Below, piece by piece: positions 12,078 to 24,878 of a DNA stretch of 64,000 nucleotides. How positions within the stretch are numbered: position 1 is the stretch's first letter; every line of letters begins with the position of its first letter. This DNA is from Lepraria neglecta (Eukaryota > Ascomycota > Lecanoromycetes > Lecanorales > Stereocaulaceae), in contig CM065648.1 in the NCBI GenBank assembly GCA_033220425.1, positions 4,526,001-4,590,000 of the forward strand, read 5' to 3'. A program made the translations under genes and the position numbers. Under the pieces are notes generated by a model, which was not told the origin of the DNA, ran no database searches, and worked only from the letters and a program-made list of their open reading frames with translations.

Positions 12078-15000
12078 TTCTATAGTAACTCTAGTATAGA
12101 TATAAACTATATTTATCCGTATTTAGCGTATTATACCGCCTTATTCTACTAGTACTTAATATATTCTCTAATATACTATTTAACGCGTATCCGAAGCTTT
12201 AGCGCCGCGTATCCTTATTCTAGAAGTTCTATAGTCTTAGATACCTCTAGGTAACCTTATAAAGGGTTTATATAGTAATCCCTAATTACTTCTTTAATAT
12301 ATATACTAGGCAAATAGATCTTATCCTAGTATTTAAGTAATACTAAATCCTATTAATCCTTCCTTAGGTTTATTATAAATATATTATTATTATAGGTCTT
12401 TATAATCTTATTAGTTATATTAGGTCCTAATATATAAAGGGTTATAGCTAATACCTAGTATAGTACTAATAATCCGTCCGCTTCCTTCTTTAGGATTAGT
12501 TATTCTATAATATTCTTTTCTTCTATATAGTCCGATCGTCTACTAAGGGTATCTACTCGACTATTATCCTTTTCTAGGGTATATATTATCTTAAATTTAT
12601 ATTAACCTAATAGTTCTAACTATCGAACTTATCTTCTATTTAACTCTTTTATTATTATAAAGTTAAGAAGATTCTTATAATCCGTAAAGATAGTTAGATC
12701 CGAGCAGCTTTCTACGTATACTCGCTAGTTCTATAATATATATACTATAGTAAATAGTTCCTTATTATATATATTATAATTCTATTCTACTACTAATATC
12801 TTCCTTAAATAGTAGATAACTAGATACTACTTTTAGTCTTTTATTTAATATAGGTATACTCTAATTATAAGATCCGAGGTATTCGTTTCGATATAGGCCG
12901 GGTTATTAGCCTAAAATATATAGAATACTAGTAGATCTATATATACTTTCTTTAATATATCGAATAATTTCTATTAGTCTTCTCCCTATATAAATCTAAT
13001 ATCTTTTTTTATAATATCTATTAGAGGTAGTATTTTCTTTAAGTAGCTCTTAATAAACTTCCTATTAAAGTTAGTAAATCCTAAGAAGCTTTATACTACT
13101 TTAATATTCTATAGTATAGGCTATTTAGCTATAGCTTTAATCTTGTCTAGGCTTATACTAATACCTTCTATACTAACTATAAATCCTAGAAATTCTACTA
13201 ACTATTAATAAAATTTATACTTTTCTAGTTTAAGGAGAAGTTTCGCTTATAATAGGTATCTCTTAGTAAGGATATTCTATATATATAAAACGTAGTCTTC
13301 CTTATTCTTAGAATAAATTAGTATATTATTAAGGTACGCTATCGCTATTTAATCTAAGTATACTTATATAATATTATTAATAAATACTTAGTAGATTACT
13401 AGTACGTTAGTAAGTCTAAACGGTATTACTAAATACTTACAGTAGCTATATCTTGTTTAGAAGGTAGTTTTCTATTCCTCGCCTTCTTTTATCTAAATTA
13501 GATTATATATACCTCTAAGATCTAGTTTAGTAAATATCTTTACTTTTCTAAGCCGATCCTATAGCTCTCCTATATTTAGTAATAGATATCTATTTTTAAT
13601 AGTAATATTATTTAACTTCTAATAGTCGATATATAGTCTTAGGCTTCTATCCTTCTTTAGTATAAAGAGGATTAGGTAATCTACTAGTAATTTAGATTCC
13701 TAAATAAATCCTTTCTTTAGGTTCTTATTAATATACCTATAAAGTACCTTAAGTTCCTTTTCTAATAATATATAAATAGGTCTAAATATCGGCTATTTAC
13801 TAGGTTCGAGTTCGATCTTATAATTCTATAGCTAGTATCTAGATAATACTTCTATATTCGTCTCTTTCTTGAATAAATATACCTACTTACTATATTCCTA
13901 AGGGATAGAGGGTATATTAGTTCCTCTTATTACTTTTACTTCGTTATTATACTAACCTTTACTAGTAACTATAGAGTTAGACTACCTTTTAGTACCGTCC
14001 TTATATAAAGCTAAGGTAATATATACCTCGACCGGTCTTCGGTTCGGCTTCTTATCTACTATTAAACGCTACTAATATATAAGTATAATCCTAGTAATAT
14101 TACCGGATTAATCTATCTTAAGTACTCCTCGAGCCTAATTAATTATTAGATTATACTTCTTTAACTAAAGTATTCCTAAAATTATATAATAGGTAGCTAT
14201 CCTAATAATATTAAAGGTAATCTCCTTATAGTAGCGCTGAATTATAATAGGTAATAAAAGTATCTCTTCGTCTACCTTTCCTATTAATAGTATTAACCTA
14301 TTAGCTATCTAAAGGTTATACTAATATAACTTCTTCTAAGTTAGTATTCTAGTTATTTATACTAAGTCTCGTAAGATAAAGTTTCTAGTAGCTCTAGAAT
14401 CTATTATCGCAACGGTCCGCTATCTATTAATAATTACTAGTATCTTTATATATATATCGTATTACGCGGAATATAGATATTACTTAGGGGTTAATATATT
14501 AATCTCCTTATAACTACCCCTATTATAAGGAATTACTCTTTTCCCGCTTATAGGAATAGGAACCCTACCTTTAACTTCGACTATATATACTTTTTGTAGT
14601 TATTATATAGATAGGTATACTATTCTATTAAATAGTACTCTTTAGCGCTTAGATTATAGTTTAACTCCTTAATAACTTTCTTTAACTATTCTTTATTATA
14701 TCCTAGGAAGTACTAGTAAATTCTTTTTATCGCGAGATACTATAGATATCCGTTTTCCTAATATTTATAGTAATAGCTATATCTATAGGGTAGCGTCCTT
14801 ATCGGTCCCTTAGCTATATTCCTCGGTATACTATACTATATATAGTAAAGCGATATATATTCTTCCTATAGTATACTCTTATAATCTCGGTAGTTCTAAT
14901 CTATCTAATAGTCTAGCTATATATATTCCTTAGAGCTTTCTTCTTCTTCCTTAGATATAGTAGTTTTAGGTACTATTCTCCTTAGTAGTCGTACTTCTTC

Positions 15001-15279
15001 TTATTTAGCTTCTAATATACTAAGGGCTTCTTCCTACTCTAGGTCTATTTCGCTTTCTTCCTAATCCTACTTAGAATTTTCCTCTTAAGCCTTACTACCG
15101 TCTTTAGTATTTAGGTCTTCTCTATATCGATCCCTAATAAGTATATTAAATTTCCTTATAAAATCGCTATCGCCGTTCTTAGATTCTTTATTAAGTTCTT
15201 CCTATATTATTCTATTATACTAGGAACTAATATCTTCTTCGACTTTATCCTATACTAGTAGAATTTCCTTAGGCGTATC

Positions 15280-15646
15280 TATTACGAACACGTTACGTGC
15301 TATATATCGTAGGTAGATTGATTCTCACTTGGATGTAGGTATATAGAGCAAGAGTATAAAGTAGGCTTCGATATATACTAAGCGGGTCTAGTATATAATT
15401 AGATAATATATATTTAGAGTCTAGCCTATAAGATCTATCGTATATAATAAATAATTGAATAGGAAGTTAAGTACGATACTCCAAGTAATAAGTAAGTACT
15501 CCTATATATAGCAATAGGAAATCCTGCCAAGCCTTCTATAGTCGCCTTGGTCGCTCTGAGCCTATTACGCCCATCGCTTTAGTTTCCTATCCTGTCCCGA
15601 GTCCTTGTCCTCCGCGATAGTCCTATTAGAACTACTAGTTCTAATA
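15280..15646. repeat. Left LTR of element B (367 bp)
   Basis: It pairs with 21401-21809. The right copy is 42 bp longer because of a short internal duplication of a GTCGCCTTGGTCGC-type module near 21660-21725. Confidence 0.85.
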
Positions 15647-18600
15647 CTAGCTCCCTCCTCTAGATTTCTCGTCCCGAGAAACCATCCGTCCTTTATACCT
15701 CCCCGCTATACTAAATAATCCTATAACCCTATAATCCGTTACAAGGAATTAGCCTAAGGCTTATCCGAAATTACTATACGTCCCTACTCTCGATATGCTG
15801 CTAGTAGTAAGTAGTACCTAATAGGTGCTGAGTCTGATCGGTATTCTGGCTATATCGCTAAGGGTAAGAAGTGCGACCTTGTAGTATTACCTACCGAAAT
15901 ACGCCGTATCGAAAACGACCGAAAAAAAGTCTAGGGTGAAATTAAAGAAACCTAATCTAAACTACTACGCTTATAGAAGGTATATAATAAGATTGAAGAT
16001 TAGAAGTAAAAGATCGTAGAACGAGAGCTCTAGAATATTAGGGAGTTGGAGGAAGATTAGCGAGCTTCCTTAAAGGACTCTAACGACCTTATATTTAACG
16101 TTGGCTCCGAGTAGTTCGATCTCCCTAGCGGGCTGGAAGTCCCTGAGAACTTTGACTAGTCTTCTTTTATCTCTAATAGAACTCTTATAGACGTTCTCTA
16201 TAGTTCCCTACAAGGTTCCTAAGAGGTTCCTAGGTATTTTCCGTTTCGTTATACCCTTTCTATTTAACTAGATAGAACTAATTTCTTCTATCTAGGATCC
16301 TCTCGACCTTATACTCTATTTCTTCCTTAATATTATAATAAAATATTTCTTAGAGAGGTATACTAGAGTCTACTAGCTCTAGGAGTAAGATATAGAATAC
16401 CGGATATACCTTTGCGTCAGGTAGAAGTTAGAGTTTATAGTTAACTAGTCCTTTTATCCGCTTAATTAAGAATAGTCTAATCTTAATATAATCTAGTTTC
16501 TTACTTAGTCTCGTTGTCCTTATATTTTTTATTAGTAGATATACTTTATCCCCCTCTTTTAGCTAAGGAATATTCTTCCTTTTCTTATTAACTTATTCCC
16601 TTAACCTTATATTTAAGCTTTTAATTAACCTTTATATATTATAGTATAAATTCTTTAGCTCCTCTACCTTAACTAAGGCTTTTTCTATATTAGGTCCTTC
16701 CCTAGATTATAGAAATATATTTATATTCTTTCTATAGTTAGTAAAGAATAGTATTAGGTCTATTATATCTAACCTCTTATCGTTATACGCTAGTTATACT
16801 ATTAGAAGTAGTAAAACCTAGTTATCTTACTTCTAGTTTATATAATATCTTAAGTATACTTCTATTATCTAATTTGCACGTTCTATTTATCTATTAGTCT
16901 ATAGGTAATATACTATTAATATTCGAAGTTTAGTTCCAATCGCTACTATTAGCGTTTTCTAGTAGTTAGAAGTAAATAACTTATCTCTATCGAATATTAT
17001 CGACTTTAGTATACTATAATCCCTTACTAACTTGTCGAGTAGTATAAAGGCTAACTAATCTACTTTATATATCTCTTTGAAAGGTATTATAATTATATAC
17101 TTTATAAGTTTATCTATAATAACTATAATTGAGTCGAAGGTATCTTACGTAGCTAGATCTTTCGAAGCTAGTAGTTTAACTATAAAGTCTATTGTAATAT
17201 TATCCTATAGTAATTCTAGTACGGGAGTAAATTATATTTGTCTATACTTGGCGTATCGTGCCGTCTTATTCTACTAGTACTAGATATATTCTTTAATATA
17301 TTATTTAACGCGCGTCCGAAGTCTTAGCGCCGCGTATCCTCGTTCTAGAAGTTCTATTATTTTAGATACTCCTAGGTAACCTTATAAAGGGTCGTTGTAG
17401 TAATCTCTAATTACTTCCTTAACGTATATATTAGATAAGTAGGTTTTTTCCTAGTATTTGAGTAATACCGAATCCTACCAATTTTTTCGTAGGTTTATTA
17501 CGAATATATCGTTATCGTAGACCTTTACGATTCTATTAGTTATATTAGGTCCTAATATACGAAGGGTCGCTACTAATACCTAGTATAGTACTAGCGATCC
17601 GTCCGCTTCTTTCTTAAAGATTAGTTATTCTATAACGTTCTTTTCCTCTATATAGTCTAATCGCCTACTAAGGGTATCTACTCGACTATTATCTTTTCCT
17701 AGGGTATAGGTTATCTTGAATTTATATTAACCTAATAGTTCTAACTATTAAACTTATATTCTATTTAACTCCTTTATTATTATAAAGTTAAGAAGATTCT
17801 TATAATCTATAAAGATAGTTAGATTCGAGTAGCTTTCTGCGTATACTCGCTAGTTCTATAATATATATACTACGGTAAGTAACTCCTTATTATATATATT
17901 ATAGTTTTATTCTACTACTAATATCTTCCCTAACTAGTAGGTAACTAGATACTACTTTTAGTCTTTTATTTAGTATAGGTATACTCCGATTACAAGATCT
18001 AATATATCTATTTCGATACGAGCTAGCTCGTTTATCTAAAAGGTATAGAGTACTAGTAGATCCGTATATACTTTCTTTAATGTATTAAATAATTTCTATT
18101 AGTCTTTTCCCTATATAAACCTAATATCTTTCTTTATAATATCCGTTAGAGGTAGTACTTTCTTAGAATAGCCCTTGATAAACTTCCTATTAAAGTTAGT
18201 AAAACCTAAAAAGCTTTATACTACTTTGACGTCTTGTAGTATAGGCTATTTAGCTATAGCTTTGATTTTTTCTAGGCTTATACTAATACCTTTCGTGCTA
18301 ACTATAAACCCTAGGAATTCTACCGCTTATCGATAAAATTCGTACTTCTCTAGTTTAAGGAGAAGTTTCGCTTGCGATATATATCTAAGGACGTCCTATA
18401 TATACGAGACGTATTCTTCCTTGTTCTTAGAATAGATTAGTATATTATCGAGGTACGCTATCGTTATTCAATCTAAATATACTTATATAATATTATTAAT
18501 AAGTATTTAGTAGGTTACTAGTATATTAGTAAGTCTAAACGGTATTACTAAATACTCGTAGTAGCTATATCTTGTTCGGAAGGTAGTTTTCTATTCCTCG

Positions 18601-21400
18601 CCTTCTTTTATTTAAATTAAGTTATATATACCTCTAAGATCCAGTTTAGTAAATATCTTTGCTTTACCGAGCCGATCCTATAGCTCCTCTATATTTAGTA
18701 ATAGATATCTATTCTTAATAGTAATATCGTTTAATTTTCAATAGTCGATATATAGTCTTAAGCTTCCGTCCTTCTTTAGTATAAAGAGGATAGGATAACC
18801 TACTAGTAATTTAGATTCCCGAATAAATCCCTTTTTGAGGTTCTTATCGATATACCCGCGAAGTACTTTAAGTTCCTTTTCTAATAATACGTAAATAGGT
18901 CTAAATATCGGCTATCTACTAGGTTCGAGTTCGATCTTATAATCCTATAGCTAGTACCTAGATAATACTTCTATATTCGTCTCTTCCTTAAATAAGTACG
19001 CCTATTTACTATACTCTTAAGGGATAGAGGGTATATTAGTTCCTCCCTTAACTCTTACTTCCTTATCCTACTAACCTTTACTAGTAACTATAGAGTCGGA
19101 CTACCTTTTAGTATCGTCCTTATACGAAGTTAAGGTAATATATACCTCGACCGGTCTTCGATTCGACTTCTTATCTATTATTATACGCTGTCGATATATA
19201 GGCTCGATTTTGGTAATAGAGCTAAATCGTCTAAATTCGAGTACTCCTCTTATCTAATCGATTATTAGGTTATACTTCTTTAACCAAGGTATTCCTAAAA
19301 TTATATAATAGGTAGCTATCCTAACGACGTTAAAGGTAATCTCCTTATAGTAGCGCTAAATTATAATAGGTAACGAAAGTATCTCTTCGTCTACCTTTCC
19401 TATTAATAGTATTAACCCGTCGGCTATCCGAAGGTTATACTATTAAAGCTTCTTTCAAGTAGATAATCTAGTTAATCGTACCAAGTCCCGCGAAATAAAG
19501 TTCCTAGTAGCTCTAGAATCTATTATAGTAACGGTCCGCTATCTATTAACTATTACCGGTATCTTTATATATATATCGTATTGCGCGGAACACAAATATT
19601 ATTTAGGGGTTAATATATTAATCTCCTCGTGGCTACCCCTGCCGCGAGGGATTACTCTTTTCCCTATAGAAATCCCGCTATAGATTCTATCTGCTTTAGT
19701 ATTAGGAGTAGGAATCCTACTTCGGATTTTGCTTTTATATATTCCGTATAGTTATTATATAAATAGATATACTATTCTTTTAGATAGTACTTCTCTATAT
19801 ACGGGTAGTATATTATCTCTTTCTTAACGCGTTCTAACTAACCCGTATCATTCCCTAGGAAGAATTAGTAAAGTCTCTTTATTACTAGATACTATAAGTA
19901 TCTATTCTTTTTGTAGTTATAATAGAAGTCTTGTCCGTAGTAAGGTTTCTTTACTAGTCCCTTTCTGTAACTTCTTAGCGTTCCGTACTATACGTAGTAA
20001 AGCGTAGTATATTCTTCCTATAGTACTTCCTTGTATTTTCGATAATTTCGATCGAGCTGATAATCCGGTTCTTTATCGTCCTATTATAATTCCTTAGAGT
20101 CTTCTTTTTCCTTAGACGTAGTAGATCTAGGTATTAATTTCCTTAGTAGTTATATATCTTCCTACTTAGCTTCTAACGTGCTAAGGGATTCTTCCTACTC
20201 TAGGTCTATTCCTTTCTCTTTCTAATCCTACTTAGATTTTTTATAAGTACTACTACCGTCTCTAATATCTAGGTCCCTCCTAGTTCGCGAGTCAACGTCC
20301 TCTATAAGTTCGTCCTCGTCGTTAGATTCTTCGTCGAGGTCTTCTTGTAATATCCTATTATACTAGAAGTTAATATCTTCTTCGACTTCATCCTATACTA
20401 GTAGATTTTCCTTAGGCGTATCGTCTATATCGTCCTAGGTATATACTCTTTCTAGTATATTTAGCTGCTGTTGATATACTATATTTTTCGACTTGTAGTC
20501 TCTAGCGAAGTAGCCCGGTTTACTATAGCTATAATACTTTAGTATTTTCTTGCCCCCTTACTACTTCTTGCCCCTTGTAGACCCTCTAAAGGCTTACTTT
20601 CCTTTCTTTTCCGTAAAGTCTAGTTCTATAGGCGTATATCCGTAAGGGTCGTATTCTCCTTTATATTCTAGGCGGTAGCTCTTCGATTTAGCAAAAAAGC
20701 TTGAGCGTTCTATTCCGCTAACTCCTCCGTTATACCTCTTCTCTATAGTCCTTTTAAATAGCTTATTATTAATTTCGATTACTTCTTCAATTAGCTTATC
20801 TAGGGTATTAATAATAATTTCTAACCTTATAAGTTCGTCTTTGATATTATCCTTAAGACCTCTCCGATATATAGTTATTAACGTATTATCATCCTAGTTA
20901 GTCTTCGCTATATACTACTAAAACTAGGTTGAATATTCCGATATAGACTTCTTCTAAGTCAAGTGTTAGATAGTTCTTATCGCTGTATTAATTTCATTTA
21001 ACGGACCGAATATACGGCGGATTTCGAGTCTAAATATAGCTATACTCTCTATCTATTATTTGATTTCGCCGTCTTCGTCGTTATCTTCTATATACTTCTT
21101 TAGGAACGAATTAACCTACTTTTAGGCTCTTCTACGTAAGTAAGTAATAGCGAAGGTTAGATATTATTATATAGATATAATATCTCCTTAAAACTTCAAA
21201 TATAGTAATATCTAGAATAGCTATCCCTCGAGCTTATCTCTCTCTCTATAGTATAAGTCTAGTTAGGCTATCTTAATATATCTACTAAGTCCTTCGTTAA
21301 TCGTTGGGCGTCTCTACTATTATCTACTCCCTCCTAAGGAGCTTAGGGTAGACGCCCTAGGGTCTCTTAGTATAGTATTTATCCTTAAGGGTACTCAAAG

Positions 21401-21809
21401 TGTTACGAATACGTTACGTACTATATATCGTAGGTAGATTGATTCTTACTTGGATATAGGTATATAGAGTAAGAGTATAAAGTAGGCTTCGATATATACT
21501 AAGCGGGTCTAGTATATAATTAGATAATATATATTTAGAGTCTAGCCTATAAAATCTATCGTATATAATAAATAATTGAATAGAAAGTTAAGTACGATAC
21601 TCTAAGTAATAAGTAAGTACTCCTATATATAGTAATAGGAAATCCTACCAAGCCTTCTATAGTCGCCTTGGTCGCGTTGCGTCTATTGCGCCCATTGCTC
21701 ATGGTCGCCTTAGTCGCTCTAAGCCTATTACGCCTATCGCTTTAGTTTCCTATCCTATCCCGAGTCCTTGTCCTCCGCGATAGTCCTATTAGAACTACTA
21801 GTTCTAATA
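21401..21809. repeat. Right LTR of element B (409 bp)
   Basis: It starts TGTTACGAA directly after GGGTACTCAAAG, the conserved internal boundary shared by A, B and D. It ends TTCTAATA, followed by the duplicated GTATC. Confidence 0.85.
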
Positions 21810-22786
21810 GTATCGTCTATATTATTCTAGGTATATACTTTTTCTAGTATATTTAGCTACTATTAATATACTATATTTTTCGACTTATAGTCTCTAGCGA
21901 AGTAGCCCGGTTTACTATAGCTATAATACTTTAGTATTTTCTTACCCCCTTACTACTTCTTACCCCTTATAGGCCCCCTAAAGGCTTACTTTCCTTTCCT
22001 TTCTATAAAGTCTAGTTCTATAGGTATATATCTATAGGGGTTATATTTCTTATATCCTAGATAATAGCTCCTAGATTTAGTAAAAAAGCTTAAGTATCCT
22101 ATTCTACTAACTCCTCTATTATACCTCTTCTCTATAGTCCTTTTAAATAGCTTATTATTAATTTTAATTACTTCTTTAATTAATTTATTAAGGGTATTAA
22201 TAATAATCTCTAATCTTATAAGTTTATCTTTGATATTATCCTTAAGGCCTCTTCGGTATATAGTTATTAATATATTATTATCCTAGTTAGTCTTCGCTAT
22301 ATACTACTAAAATTAAGTCGAGTACTCCGATATAGATTTCTTCTAGGTTATATACTAGATAGTTTATATTACTATATTAATTTCGTTTAATAGACCGAAT
22401 ATATAGTAGATTTCGAGTCTAAATATAGCTATACTCTCTATCTATTATTTAATTTCGCTGTCCTCGTCGTTATCTTCTATATACTTCTTTAGGAATAGAT
22501 TAACCTACTTTTAGACTCTTCTATATAAGTAGGTAATAGTAAAGATAGGATATTATTATATAGGTATAAGGTCTCCTTAAAACTTTAGGTAAAGTAATAC
22601 CTAGGATAGCTATCTCTCGAGCTTATCTCTCTCTCTATAGTATAAGTTAGGCTAGGCTAGCTTAATATACCTACTAAGTCCTTTATTAATAGTTAGATAT
22701 CTCTATCCGCTTCCTCCTCCTAAGGAGCTTAGGGTAGGTACCCTAGGATCTCTTAGTATAGTACTTATCCTTAAGGGTACTCAAAG

Positions 22787-23256
22787 TATTATAAACCGTA
22801 TTATATACCGACGGTCGTATATAGATTAATTCTTAATAGGGATAGAGGTATAGCTAATAAGAGTATAAAGTAGGCTTTAATATAATACTAAGCGGGTCTA
22901 GTATATAATTAGATAATATATATTTAGTGCCTAGCCTAAGAGATCTATTATATATAGTAGATACTAGATAAAAATAGAAGTTAAGTATAATACTCTAAAT
23001 AGTAAGTAGTACTTCGTATATATAGATATACGAAAGTTTACCAAGCTCTCCTTAAGCGTACTAGTTATACTATATTTATTACGCTTATTATCCTTGAGCG
23101 TATTAAGCGTACTACGTTTATAATACTCATCGCTTAGTATACTAAGCCTTAGAGCCTTATCCGAGTCGGACGCCGATTCGTTCGACTCGATACCAAGCCC
23201 GTTCGACAACGTTCGACAACTATACGTTCAAGATAGTACGGTTATAGCTTGTAATA
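22787..23256. repeat. Right LTR of element A (470 bp)
   Basis: It starts TATTATAAACC after GGGTACTCAAAG and ends GTAATA, followed by CCTTT. It is about 33 bp longer than the left copy, from an extra short module near 23090-23120. Confidence 0.85.
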
Positions 23257-24370
23257 CCTTTATAGACGAATAAGTTATCGAAAAATCCGATATCTTCCGG
23301 CTTCAGGTAGCCATTCCTACTAGTACTACTACTATTCGCTCCGTTAGCTCTAGCTTCTCCTAGGGGCCCTAATAGGCTAGGTTCACTACGCTATAGTAGA
23401 TTCTCCCGAATATACTAAGTAATAGCGGCGTTAATAACAGCCTGTATTTTAGGCGTAATATTAGTACCTATATTATCCCTGAGAATAGAAGGTCTAATAG
23501 GCTAATTATAGATGGTTTCTTCAGCGGAAGTTTCTCTTATAGTAGTAGTACTACTATCTATAAAATTCGAGGCTATTAATACTAGCGTCCTAAGAGGCGT
23601 ACTCCCTATAGATAGAGGTTCCTAGAGAAGTTATCTAGAACGCTCGGTATCTTTCTCGAATTTAGTTAGAGCGGCTCTAAAAATAGAACGATCTAGAGCC
23701 TAGTCGGATAGCTAGGATAGTACTTTAATAGACTATAATCTAGTTCGGTAGTCTCAGGTACCTAGAATACGGCCTTACTAGGTAGATCTAAAATTATTCT
23801 TAATAAGATAAGAAATAATATAGCGAGTAAGATTACTAACGGCCTTAGCGTAGAAGTATTCTAACTTAATAAATTCGTTAAGCTAGAAAGCGACAACGAT
23901 AGCGTTACGGCTAACCGGGTTATAGCTCGAGGAAGCTATAGTGAAGACTTTTTATAATAGCGGGTATTAAGGATATAGAAGACCTTTTAAGGAGGAACGC
24001 GTAGTATAGATTCTTTTCCCGGCAAGTGCCTATAATACTCGACGAGCTTGAGGTATTAGTATAGGCGGAAGTAGTACTGAGATAGCTAGGGCTTATAGAG
24101 GCTTTAGAGGAGCTACTGGCGTAGCGGAAGGACAGGGAGGACAGGGAGGACTAGTAGCTACTAGGTAGCTAGTACTTCGGCGACGCTGAAACTGGTGCTT
24201 GTCCGGCGTTCCTAGGAACGGCGGCGAGCTGGTTGGATCTTTAGATATCTATCGAGTAATTGGAATAGTACTCGGCAAGATATAAGACCCCGTTACTACC
24301 ATTTGTCAAGGACAAGGAGCTTTCTATACAATTGAATAATTAATTAGTTGGTTCTTCTAAGCAAGAGAAG

Positions 24371-24878
24371 TGTTACGAACCGTACGTACCGGTCTTCGTA
24401 TATGGATTGATTCTCAATAGGGATGGCGGTGTTACTACATAAGAGGTAAAGTAGACTTCAAGTGATACTAAGCGGGTCTGGTATATGATTAGATAATATA
24501 TATTTAGTGCCTAGCCTAAGAGATCTATCGTATATAGTAAATAATTGAATAGCAAGTTAAGCACGATACTCCAAGTGGTAAGCAGTGCTCCGCATATATA
24601 GACATACGAAATCCATACCAAGTATTCTTGATCGCACTAATCGCACTAATCGTATCTGCGCTTATTACGACTACTACGCTTATCGCTTAATATACTAAGC
24701 CTTTCTAATCATACTAATCGCACTAATCGTATCTGCGCTCATTGCGACTACTACGCTCATCGCTTAATATACTAAGCCTTCAGGGTCTATCTAAGTCGGA
24801 TACCGACTCGTCGACTCGAACTATAACGGGCGCTACGCTCTATAAGCGTATCCCTGATCATGTTTCCTAATCGTAATA
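24371..24878. repeat. Left LTR of element D (508 bp)
   Basis: It starts TGTTACGAACC and ends CGTAATA. It holds two copies of a module of about 77 bp, the word CGCTTAATATAC recurring at 24684 and 24761. The solo LTR at 31383-31814 has a single such module. Confidence 0.85.

Larger units (their letters stand above)
15280..21809 (-). mobile_element. Element B: Ty3/Gypsy LTR retrotransposon fossil inside element A
   Basis: The LTRs are 15280-15646 and 21401-21809. A perfect duplication GTATC flanks it (15275-15279 and 21810-21814), and the sequence of A resumes exactly after it. The internal part is 5754 bp. On the minus strand: gag with a zinc-knuckle region near 20.49-20.55 kb, protease and reverse transcriptase (YLDD box near 18.43-18.48 kb), RNase H, integrase core near 16.88-17.0 kb, then a polypurine tract beside the left LTR (complement of about 15650-15660). 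It is the same family as A and D. It is complete in layout but broken by many RIP changes. By nesting it is younger than A. Confidence 0.88.
9293..23256 (-). mobile_element. Element A: Ty3/Gypsy LTR retrotransposon fossil inside element C
   Basis: The LTRs are 9293-9729 and 22787-23256. The 5-mer CCTTT is repeated on both sides (9288-9292 and 23257-23261), a perfect target-site duplication within C. The polypurine tract lies next to the left LTR on the minus strand (complement of about 9733-9755), so the element reads leftward. Integrase core lies near 10.9-11.1 kb, the reverse transcriptase YLDD box near 13.31-13.35 kb, and gag toward the right. Element B interrupts it at 15275 and an unrelated insert at 11286-12077. 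Without these the internal part is about 5.7 kb, equal to B and D. It is broken throughout by RIP. Confidence 0.85.
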
